From Chaenocephalus aceratus (Eukaryota > Chordata > Actinopteri > Perciformes > Channichthyidae): a stretch of DNA of 64,000 bases. Of this stretch, positions 21,490 to 32,600 are shown in pieces (within the stretch, counting starts at the first letter, position 1; the number at the start of each line of letters is the position of its first letter). The DNA lies in NCBI GenBank assembly GCA_023974075.1, contig JAMFTG010000273.1, positions 51,001-115,000 of the forward strand, read 5' to 3'. The notes beneath the pieces were generated by a model that was not told the DNA's origin, did not search any database, and saw only the letters and a program-made list of their open reading frames with translations. The translations under genes were made by a program, and so were the position numbers.

Positions 21490-22226
21490 TTGTGTTGTGA
21501 GCTTGATTCATTGATACATTTTATTTCGAACAAGTCAAAATAAATAATTACAAAACAAAATAAATGTTGTCACTAAAACATCTATTAGGAAGCTGCAGCT
21601 GATTCAGAACGCCGCTGCTCGAGTCCTCACTGACACTAAGAAAGTGGATCACATCACTCCTGTTCTGAAGTCTTGACACTGGCTTCCTGTGTGTCAAAGA
21701 ATAGATTTCAAAATACTGCTGCTGGTTTATAAAGCACTGAATGGTTTAGGGCCCAAATACATTTCTGACCTCCTGCTAAATGATGAACCATCCAGATCTC
21801 TCAGGTCTTCAGGGACGGGTCAGCTTTCTGTCCCCAGAGTCAGAACTAAACATGGAGAAGCAGCGGTTCAGTTATTATGCTCCAAACATCTGGAACAAAC
21901 TCCCAGAAACCTGCAGGTCCGCTGCAACTCTGACTACTTTTAAATCCAGGCTGAAGACTTTCTTTTTGTCGCTGCTTTTAATTGAAATATTCACATCTTA
22001 AACTGCACTGTAACTTTTATCCATGTACTTTTATTTTAATGTTTATTTTATTAGCTTTTCTTTTTAATGACTGATTTTAAATAACATTTTCTTAATGTCT
22101 TTCATTTTTTGTAAAGCACTTTGAATTGCCTTGTGTTGAAAAGTGCTATATAAATAAACTTGCCTTGCCTTGCGTTGCAGTGTATAGTCATGTAAGAGAA
22201 ATCAAAACAGAAAATGACATTTACAC

Positions 22227-22259
<33 letters not shown>

Positions 22260-22570
22260 GCATTAGCAACATTAACAGTGCCACATCTAGTGTCGAAAAG
22301 GAGTGAGAAGAAGTATAAGTTATTTAATCTCACCCCTTTGTCCCTAAATGATTTATTTATAATCTATAATCTGCAATAATTATCATTATTATTATTATTA
22401 ATTTGGCTTTACCTGTTGATTGACATATATACATACATACACACATATACATATATGCACATATACATATACCTACATACTCACACATATACACATAGTC
22501 AAACACCTTCCCCATCCCTGCACCTCGAGTAAATAATGTCCTCTGTATTTCCTCTAACTGGTTCATGTCT
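21490..22570 (-). mobile_element. Degenerate LINE 3' region split by another LINE
   Basis: The left flank (about 21495-21580, TACATTTTATTTCGAACAAG) and the right flank (about 22190-22400, GAAAAGGAGTGAGAAGAAGT) look like parts of one repeat type separated by the plus-strand LINE fragment at 21590-22190. Nesting is inferred from the interrupted flanks. A (CAA)n tract lies at about 22228-22257. Confidence 0.35.
21590..22190 (+). mobile_element. 5'-truncated L2/Rex-like non-LTR retrotransposon
   Basis: The translated 3' part shows KLQLIQNAAARVLTDT, then a stop at 21674-21676 (CTTGA before CACTGG), then QRIDFKILLLVYKALNGLGP, NIWNKLPETCR and FKSRLKTFFLSLL, spread over two frames. This is the post-RT C-terminus of abundant teleost L2-type LINEs. 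The 3' UTR ends GTGCTATATAAATAAA followed by CTTGCCTTGCCTTG. It is dead and severely 5'-truncated. Confidence 0.8.
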
Positions 22571-23340
22571 GGACATCGCTTTAGCTTCTTGCAGCGTTTC
22601 CTTTATGCAGCTTCCAGTACACCCTGTGCGTGTTTCCTCGAGTTGCTGAAGATGTTTCTACATTTATGTTTTATATCTGCATCGTTTCTGAAGCTGCAGG
22701 GCGTGTCTCTCTCCTAATGGAAGTGTTAAGGGTCGTTTGCACCTGTCGCCTCCGTAGTTTGCGGCTCTATTTATTAAGAATTGAACAAAGTTGTAAAAAC
22801 CCTGCGGTTTGACTCACACACAAAATAAAGTGTGTCTCCTGCAGCTTCATGGATCGGGTTGAGTCTCAAAAAGATACACTTCCAGTCCAAAGAACAACAT
22901 CTCAACACTTCATCTCTCTCGCTCTGGATTTGCACCTTTGCACTTTGGAATTGTTCAAGTGTTGCCACCAGGGGGCAGCACACGGCAGCGAGAGGAGCTC
23001 TGCGTGATAACCGGGACTTAACGTCAGGATTAGTTTGTGCTTTAGATATTAAACTGCGCTGTTTTGACCCCTAATGTCTGATATAAGAGACTGTTTGAAT
23101 TGAAACTATATAATTGTACAATACAGTGAAGAAAGGGCAGCATTTTAAGGTCAGTTTTTTGAGTCGATGCACCAAGTAAACATTGCAAAAAAAACGAATA
23201 ATAGTGTATTTAGTTTACCATTTTATTTCAGCATTTAATAAATGTTTACTGCAGCTCCCATTTAACAATGCAAGCTGAACTCCATTAGCAATAATTGAGT
23301 CCCACTCCAGTGAGCTGCTAACGGCGGAGAAGTGGGGGGG
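22571..23340. other. Single-copy stretch with one CTCF-like site
   Basis: Ordinary sequence without a supported gene. A CTCF-like motif is at 22964-22980. The 80-codon frame at 22832-23074 lacks recognisable features. Confidence 0.4.
22964..22980 (+). promoter_or_regulatory. CTCF-like motif (strong match)
   Basis: GCCACCAGGGGGCAGCA matches the CTCF core CCASYAGRKGGCR essentially perfectly. It sits in single-copy DNA between LINE remnants. Occupancy is unproven. Confidence 0.6.
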
Positions 23341-23351
23341 GAGTGTGTGTG

Positions 23352-23398
<47 letters not shown>

Positions 23399-23400
23399 GT
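23341..23400. repeat. (TG)n microsatellite
   Basis: About 60 bases of TG with one TTG interruption at each end. Confidence 0.95.
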
Positions 23401-23555
23401 TATTAAAATCCCCCCCTCTCTAATGTGCAGGTAAGGACCCTCGTCCCGCTGACAGACTCTCGCTTTAAATGAGCGCCTTCATTGAGACAAATTTAACTCA
23501 ATTAAAACGCTTTACCTCTGCCAGGAGTGTTTCACATCATCAGCTGCTTTTCAAT

Positions 23556-23560
<5 letters not shown>
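23401..23560. promoter_or_regulatory. Candidate non-coding element between microsatellites
   Basis: A unique block with ATTGAGACAAATTT and ACTCAATTAAAACG words, enclosed by a TG run on the left and a CA run (23560-23598) on the right. Homeodomain-type AATTA cores are present. Regulatory function is speculative. Confidence 0.2.
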
Positions 23561-23601
<41 letters not shown>

Positions 23602-23690
23602 TGGACTGCTGACTGTCTCACACAGTGGTGTCAGTTCCCTTCATTAACCGAGGGGTGCCACCACAACACACACACACACACACACTGAAA
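23560..23690. repeat. (CA)n microsatellites
   Basis: CA runs at 23560-23598 and about 23665-23690. Confidence 0.9.
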
Positions 23691-23999
23691 AACACACCCT
23701 CTTCAGCAGTAATGGAGATCAAGAAGGTTTTACTCAGTTTAAAACACGGGTAAATAACACGGAGAAAATAAATACGTTTTTTTTTTTAAAAGGCAATTAC
23801 TCTGAAAATTGAAATAAACAACAACATAGAACATAACATCGGGAATCAGTGAGAGGTGCTCAAAGAGCCTTCAGCGTGCATCTGATCTGGATTCAGCTCT
23901 GTGACGACTGGAGGCTCAGATGCCTGGAGCTTCCAGAGCACAATGAGCAGACCCAAAGAGGCTCGGGTGTGAAGACGTTCAGCCGAGGACATCGCCGCG

Positions 24000-24420
24000 T
24001 CACACACCGCTATATACACACCGCTATATACACACACCGCTATATATACACACCGCTATACACACACCGTTATACACACACCGCTATATACACACACCGC
24101 TATACACACACCGTTATACACACACCGCTATATACACCACACCGCTATACACACACCGCTATATATACACACACTGCTATACACACATTGTTATACACAC
24201 ACTGTTATATACACACTACACACTGTTATACACACACCGCTATACACACACTGCTATACACACACCGCTATACACACCACCGCTATACACACACTGCTAT
24301 ATACACACCGCAATACACACATCGTTATACACACACTGCTATATACACACTGCTATATACACACTGCTATACACACACTGCTATATACACACCGCTATAT
24401 ACACACACCGTTATATATAT
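24000..24420. repeat. CACACCGCTATA minisatellite, left arm
   Basis: Tandem TATACACACACCGC / TATACACACACTGC units of 12-18 bases. The same unit resumes at 25232, after a LINE fragment. Confidence 0.95.
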
Positions 24421-24423
24421 ATA

Positions 24424-25231
24424 TTTTTTTTTTTTATTTATCCTTTATTTATCCAGGAATGTCCCATTGAGATACAAGATCTCTTCTTCCAGGGAGTCCT
24501 GACCAACACGGCACACAACAAGTTTCAACATAAAACAAAGGCATTAAACAAAAAAAAACATACAATTCAAATATAAATACAGAAGGCCATTTGTGCAGTG
24601 GCAAGAAGCATAATCACATCAGCAATAGCATCAGGTAAAACAGTTACATGTTTCATGAAGGGCTAATCGTAGCATACCTTTAAAAGCATTTACAGTAGGA
24701 GTGCCTCGAGACAAAGTTTGGACTTGCAGCGTATTCCATAAAAAGGGAGCATAGTGGGAGAATGCAGCTTTACCAAGCTCTGACTGCATCAAAGGAACAT
24801 TTAAAAGCATCCCATTTGCTGCTCGTCTAGTATTAAAAAGCAAGTATAAAATGACAGAAGTCTGGAGATATATAAGGGCAGCTTACCTAGCAATGACTTA
24901 AGGATAAAAATCAACATGTGTGATTGTCTTCTTTGGTGCAGAGAGGGACCGTCCTAAGGACTGATGCAAAGTGCAGTGGTGGGTGCGAGAGCCTGCACCC
25001 GTTACAAAACGTATAGCAGTATGGTACGCAGAGTCCAGCTTTTTAAGCAGGGAGGAAGAAGCATGCATATAGATTCACATCGCCATAGTCTAATACAGAC
25101 AGAAAGGAACTCTGCACAATTCTCTTCCTGCTTCAGACGGGAAACATTTCCTTAAACGAAAGAAAAAGCCCAGTTTAGGTCTAAGTTTTCTCAGTAGGTT
25201 CCCAATATGAACATCAAAGGCCATCATCTAT
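24424..25231 (-). mobile_element. Non-LTR retrotransposon 3' fragment, minus strand
   Basis: Read on the minus strand it ends in AATAAA-containing AGGATAAATAAA followed by a run of A (24424-24436), i.e. a poly(A)-type 3' end on the left. A 70-codon minus-strand frame (24631-24843) has AAFSHYAPFLWNTLQ, the post-RT C-terminal signature of L2-like LINEs. It lies inside a CACACCGCTATA minisatellite that continues on both sides. Confidence 0.65.
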
Positions 25232-26036
25232 ATAGCACACAGCTATATACACACACCGCTATACCACACCGTATACACACACTGCTATATACACACTGCT
25301 ATATACACACCGTTATACACACACTGCTATATACACACTGCTATAGACACACTGCTATATACACACACCGTTATATCACAACTACACACTGTTATATACA
25401 CAACCACACACAGTTATATACACACTAACACACTGCTATATACACACTGTTATAGACACACTGTTATCTACACACCGTTATATACACACTGTTATAACAC
25501 ACTGTTATATACACACTGTTGTATACACACTGTTGTATACACACTGTTATATACACACTGTTATATACACACTGTTATATACACACTGTTGTATACACAC
25601 TATTATATACACACTGTTGTATACACACTGTTATATACACACTGTTGTAGACACACCACACACTGTTATATACACACCACACACTGTTATAATACACACT
25701 GTTGTATACACACTGTTATATACACACCACACACTGTATATACACACCACACACTGTTATATACACACTGTGTATACACACTGTTATATACACACTGTTG
25801 TATACACACTGTTGTATACACACCCGTTATATACACACCACACACTGTTGTATACACACCACACACTGTTGTATACACACCGTTATATACACACTGTTGT
25901 ATACACACTGTTGTATACACACTGTTATATACACACTGTTGTATACACACCGTTATATACACACCACACACTGTTATATACACACTGTTGTATACACACG
26001 GTTATATACACACCACACACGGTTATATACACACCG
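25232..26036. repeat. CACACTGTTATA minisatellite, right arm
   Basis: TATACACACTGTTATA and TATACACACTGTTG units. The repeat drifts from CCGCTATA to CTGTTGTA across the array. Long His/Thr/Tyr frames in three phases are artefacts. Confidence 0.95.
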
Positions 26037-26039
26037 CCT

Positions 26040-26532
<493 letters not shown>

Positions 26533-26742
26533 TTCAGTCTTTTGCAATGATCAACCTGTCTCTCGAGCAATGCAACCAAAGATAAATCAAGGAGAATTAT
26601 AATTTTAGGAGTTTCAGACAATTCACCAAATTGGTCATAACATGCTTTCAATTTCACATTTTAAATTATCTTATATTCGGACCATCGTGGTGCCAACAGT
26701 GGAAAGGGTTTATTATGTATTGCAGATAACTTTTTAGGCTGC

Positions 26743-27051
26743 AAGGGCTGCTCAATTAATCGTATTTTAATCGCAATTACGATTATGGCTTGCAACGATT
26801 ACGAAAACAACGTAATCGAAATAAAACGTTTTTTTTTTAAATATTATTATTATTTATTTATTTTAATTTGTATTGGTTTTTCAGTTGAGTTATACTTAAA
26901 GTTCAGAGTAATCAACTGTTAAAAAATACTGTTCACATTTTTTTTCTCCAATTAATTGATATTTTCAAAGTAAATCGTTTTTAATAATCGTGATATCAAT
27001 TATTGACCAAATAATCGAGATTATGATTTTTGCCATAATGGAGCAGCTCTA
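26743..27051. mobile_element. Degenerate non-autonomous hAT (GGGCTGCTCAA family)
   Basis: The left end AAGGGCTGCTCAATTAATCG and the complement of the right end TAGAGCTGCTCCATTATGG are imperfect terminal inverted repeats. Internally GATTACGAAAACAACGTAATCG is shared with the intact copy at 54911-55140 in XRN2. I cannot recognise a target duplication here, so this copy is older. Confidence 0.6.
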
Positions 27052-28140
27052 ATGTCTAACGTGTAATACTGATAAACTCATCACTCAAATTCAAGGTATT
27101 CAGGCAGAAAAAAAGGGTCTAAAAATATGAAACACTTTAAATATGAGCAAATTTTTTAGGCTAATAAAAGAAAATGTAAGAATAATTAATGGGAAAGAAA
27201 GAAAGTATTTATGCTCTTAACGCTGGTGTTGTGTTCGATTTATCTCAGTCCAAAACACTCAGAAATAATGACTATCATCCAATATTGTTTTAACTACATA
27301 ATAACTAACTTATTATGCATTCATAACCGTACGATCCTGTTGTAATTGTATTCTATGGCCCCAAAACACATTACACCACATATTGCACACGTGCATGTGT
27401 GAGTTCAGGTTCAAGTGTTAGTGCACATTTTCTTTGAGAAAGGTGGAGTTCCCGCGGGGGGGGGAGGGGCAGAGGGAGGGGAGACCAGGTGCATGTTGCG
27501 AAACAATTATTGTTACAGTGGGTGAAGGGGGTGGGGGAGGGGCGTCTAAAGGCAAGGATGAATTTTGATTGGGCCAAATTTGATCCCGAGTCCCCCACAA
27601 CTATTCTGCTGGGTCTCCCCAGACCCCAACACCAAATTATACACTTTTTTTTTAGAAACCTTCAGACTTGGCTAAAATGGTCAAAATCACCTTTTGCCTT
27701 GTTCCCATAAAAAAAATTAGAGCGCAGTTATTATATCATTCTAACATAACGGTTAAAGCAGCTAACAACTAACAGCATTTTGAAACACCTTTTTTATATA
27801 AATAAAACGTGGTTACCATCTCTGAAAGTGTTTTTAAAAATACACAAACATTATCATGCTGACAGTTAGAATATCTGACCTTAGAAACACCCACACACAT
27901 CTTATCGTATTGTATTGTATTTTACTTGTAAATATTTTTTGCTTATTCTGGCACCATAAGGTTAGTGCACTATTTATTTAATCTTTATAACAATGCTGTA
28001 TGTTGCACACTTGAGGAGCCTTGGACTTCAGATTTTAATCTTTACATCTTTACACTGGTCATAATGTGATGACCCACCAGGTGAGGGCGCTCTCTCTCTT
28101 TATCTCGTCTGCATGTTGGAGGAAATCAGGTCACACACGC
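27052..28140. other. Single-copy stretch, nothing recognised
   Basis: AT-rich DNA with a G-rich island at about 27455-27545. A 75-codon antisense frame lacks domain features. I see no gene or intact mobile element. Confidence 0.4.
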
Positions 28141-28148
28141 GCACACAC

Positions 28149-28183
<35 letters not shown>

Positions 28184-28185
<2 letters not shown>

Positions 28186-28409
28186 CATGTATACATCACT
28201 TCAGGGGACATTACATTGCCTTTCATGCATTTCCTGGAGACTTATCCTAACCTAACCATAACCAACACATGCCTAACCTAACCAAGTCTTCACCCTAAAA
28301 TTAATGATACCCTCATGGGGACCTCCAATTTGTCCCCATAAGGGCGGCGAGTCCCACACGTTACTATGTAAACAGATTTAGGTCCCCACAAGTATAGTAA
28401 TGCTAGGTC

Positions 28410-28410
<1 letters not shown>
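28184..28410 (-). mobile_element. TG-flanked GGGGACC repeat, copy C (minus strand)
   Basis: Reverse complement of copies A and B: CCATGTATACATCACTTCAG at the left, AGTATAGTAATGCTAG at the right. It is bounded by (CA)n runs at 28145-28182 and 28411-28460. The hairpin is retained in changed form (ATGGGGACCTCC and GTCCCCATAAGG). Confidence 0.7.
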
Positions 28411-28447
<37 letters not shown>

Positions 28448-28460
28448 ACACACACACACA

Positions 28461-29600
28461 CCGAGAAAACCTGCAGGATTGTATTTCATCCCATCCTGTT
28501 CGAATAAAGAAAATGTTTTCACTGCTTCCTCTGCTGGAATCCTTAAACATCATTTAATACTTCACAACCAGACTGTAACACCGCTGTTGAGAAAAACAAA
28601 TGTGCAAATAATTAAAACAATTTACTTATAATATAACTGTCTGTTACACTTAAAGTATATGTCCACTTTAAAGTACACTGAAAAAACTGCAACGTTGACG
28701 TTAATTCAATGTTTTATTACAATATATTTCACATAACTGCAATATTATTAAGTTGAACCTAATATTCAATGCTTTCAACAAACTAATACAGTTATGTGAA
28801 ATGTGTGGACAAAAAACTGAAAAAGGCAACTTTTCCAAGTGTCACTTTTTATACTTTAACTTTGTATGTGTTCTTATTAGATATCATTTGTTAAAGGAGG
28901 GGTACTTAATTCATTTCAGAAACACTTTCTGTTATATTCCATGGAATGTTCTTAACATCCCGAAAGCAATGAATATCTTAAATGCTTTGACAATAAATAC
29001 ATAAAACATTTCATCAGTGGAAGCCGTGGCGCTGTAGAAAGCTCGACCAATCATCTGAGCCGGCTAAAGTAACTGATGGCCTACCTGCCTGCCAGCCTTC
29101 CATCGGGGCACAATCTGATCTCGTGCCCTCATTGGTCATGTGCGCGTTCCTGTGTGTTGGGGGAGGGGCTCTGTGAGGAAGTGGCAGATTTGTTTCGGTT
29201 GTGTATTTTCAAATTCTAGCGCACTCGAGCTGGTTTCTCCATTCTTACCTACGCTGCCTTTAACTGTTTGCTTGCCTCTTTAACTAAAATGACTACTTTT
29301 TGTTTTCTGTCTTGTATCTGCACTGTCCCTTTTCTCTTATGCTGTTGATAAACATAATAAATTAAGGATTTCTGATTCTGACCAATTTCAACGATCTTTA
29401 GAAAGAGTAGTTTGTAGCAGAAGGCATTTAAAATAACCCAAGCATGCATTTACATGAATTCAGTGAACGCGTCTTCTGTTAAAATGTGTTAATGTCACAT
29501 TCCATGCAGCGCCTGAGTGAATGTATTTCTCTCTCGTGGTGGATCTGCGTCATCTCGCCCTTCCTCTCCTCCGTCTCGCTGCACAAACACAGAGTTTTGC
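28461..29600. other. Single-copy/decayed-repeat stretch before the 17-bp satellite
   Basis: No supported gene. The block at about 28680-28760 shares TATTAAGTTGAACCTAA with 2130-2150 and is probably a decayed dispersed repeat. The block at 29020-29370 is unique by eye. The long frame entering the satellite at 29517 is not a gene. Confidence 0.4.
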
Positions 29601-29608
29601 GGTGGGTT

Positions 29609-32600
29609 TACCAGTCTATGGTCTACCAGTCTATGGTCTCTACCAGTCTATGGTTTCTACCAGTCTGTGGTTTCTACCAGTCTGTGGTTTCTACCAGTCT
29701 GTGGTTTCTACCAGTCTGTGGTTTCTACCAGTCTATGGTTTCTACCAGAGTATGGTTTCTACCAGTCTGGTTTCTACCAGAGTATGGTTTCTACCAGTCT
29801 ATGGTTTCTACCAGAGTATGGTTTCTACCAGTCTATGGTTTCTACCAGTCTATGGTTTCTACCAGTCTATGGTTCTACCAGAGTATGGTTCTACCAGTCT
29901 ATGGTTCTACCAGTCTGTAGGTTTTACCAGTCTGTGGTTCTACCAGAGTATGGTTTTACCAGTCTATGGTTTCTACCAGTCTATGGTCTCTACCAGTCTA
30001 TGGTCTCTACCAGTCTATGGTTCTACCAGAGTATGGTTCTACCAGTCTATGGTTCTACCAGTCTGTGTTTCTACCAGTCTGTGGTTTCTACCAGAGTGGT
30101 TTCTACCAGTCTATGGTTTCTACCCAGTCTATGGTTCTACCAGTCTATGGTCTCTACCAGTCTATGGTTTCTACCAGTCTATGGTTTCTACCAGTCTATG
30201 GTTTCTACCAGTCTATGGTCTCTACCAGTCTATTTTCTATGGTTTCTACCAGTCTATGGTCTACCAGTCTATGGTCTCTACCAGTCTATGGTTTCTACCA
30301 GAGTATGGTCTCTACCAGTCTATGGTTTACCAGTCTATGGTCTCTACCAGTCTATGGTCTCTACCAGTCTATGGTTTCTACCAGTCTATGGTCTACCAGT
30401 CTATGGTCTCTACCAGTCTATGGTTCTACCAGTCTATGGTTTCTACCAGTCTATGGTTTCTACCAGTCTATGGTCTCTACCAGTCTATGGTCTTACCAGT
30501 CTATGGTTTCTACCAGTCTATGGTTCTACCAGTCTATGGTTTCTACCAGTCTATGGTTTCTACCAGTCTATGGTTTCTACCAGTCTATGGTTTCTACCAG
30601 TCTGTGGTTTCTACCAGTCTGTGGTTTCTACCAGTCTATGGTTTCTACCAGTCTATAGTTTCTACCAGTCTATGGTCTCTACCAGTCTATGGTTTCTACC
30701 AGTCTATGGTTTCTACCAGTCTATGGTTTCTACCAGTCTATGGTTTCTACCAGTCTATGGTCTCTACCAGTCTATGGTTTCTACCAGTCTGTGGTTTCTA
30801 CCAGTCTATGGTCTCTACCAGTCTATGGTTTCTACCAGTCTATGGTTTCTACCAGTCTATGGTCTCTACCAGTCTGTGGTTTCTACCAGTCTATGGTTTC
30901 TACCAGTCTATGGTTTCTACCAGTCTATGGTCTCTACCAGTCTGTGGTTTCTACCAGTCTATGGTTTCTACCAGTCTATGGTCTCTACCAGTCTATGGTT
31001 TCTACCAGTCTATGGTTTCTACCAGTCTATGGTCTCTACCAGTCTGTGGTTTCTACCAGTCTATGGTTTCTACCAGTCTGTAGTTTCTACCAGTCTGTGG
31101 TTTCTACCAGTCTATGGTTTCTACCAGTCTATGGTTTCTACCAGTCTATGGTCTCTACCAGTCTGTGGTTTCTACCAGTCTATGGTTTCTACCAGTCTAT
31201 GGTCTCTACCAGTCTGTAGTTTCTACCAGTCTATGGTTTCTACCAGTCTATGGTTTCTACCAGTCTGTGGTTTCTACCAGTCTGTGGTTTCTACCAGTCT
31301 ATGGTCTCTACCAGTCTGTAGTTTCTACCAGTCTATGGTTTCTACCAGTCTATGGTTTCTACCAGTCTGTGGTTTCTACCAGTCTATGGTTTCTACCAGT
31401 CTATGGTCTCTACCAGTCTATGGTTTCTACCAGTCTATGGTCTCTACCAGTCTATGGTCTCTACCAGTCTATGGTTTCTACCAGTCTGTGGTCTCTACCA
31501 GTCTGTGGTCTCTACCAGTCTATGGTTTCTACCAGTCTGTGGTTTCTACCAGTCTATGGTTTCTACCAGTCTGTGGTCTCTACCAGTCTATGGTCTCTAC
31601 CAGTCTATGGTCTCTACCAGTCTATGGTCTCTACCAGTCTGTGGTCTCTACCAGTCTATGGTTTCTACCAGTCTGTGGTTTCTACCAGTCTATGGTTTTC
31701 TACCAGTCTATGGTTTCTACCAGTCTATGGTCTCTACCAGTCTATGGTTTCTACCAGTCTATGGTTTCTACCAGTCTATGGTCTCTACCAGTCTATGGTT
31801 CTACCAGTCTATGGTTTCTACCAGTCTGTGGTCTCTACCAGTCTGTGGTCTCTACCAGTCTATGGTTTCTACCAGTCTGTGGTCTCTACCAGTCTGTGGT
31901 CTCTACCAGTCTATGGTTTCTACCAGTCTGTGGTCTCTACCAGTCTGTGGTTTCTACCAGTCTATGGTTTCTACCAGTCTATGGTTTCTACCAGTCTATG
32001 GTTTCTACCAGTCTATGGTTCTACCAGTCTATGGTTTCTACCAGTCTATGGTCTCTACCAGTCTATGGTCTCTACCAGTCTATGGTTTCTACCAGTCTGT
32101 GGTTTCTACCAGTCTATGGTTTCTACCAGTCTATGGTCTCTACCAGTCTATGGTCTCTACCAGTCTATGGTCCTACCAGTCTATGGTTTCTACCAGTCTG
32201 TGGTTTCTACCAGTCTATGGTTTCTACCAGTCTATGGTTTCTACCAGTCTATGGTCTCTACCAGTCTATGGTTTCTACCAGTCTATGGTTTCTACCAGTC
32301 TATGGTCTCTACCAGTCTATGGTCTCTACCAGTCTATGGTTTCTACCAGTCTGTGGTCTCTACCAGTCTGTGGTCTCTACCAGTCTATGGTTTCTACCAG
32401 TCTGTGGTCTCTACCAGTCTATGGTTTCTACCAGTCTGTGGTTTCTACCAGTCTATGGTTTCTACCAGTCTGTGGTCTCTACCAGTCTATGGTCTCTACC
32501 AGTCTATGGTCTCTACCAGTCTATGGTCTACCAGTCTGTGGTCTCTACCAGTCTATGGTTTCTACCAGTCTGTGGTTTCTACCAGTCTATGGTTTCTACC

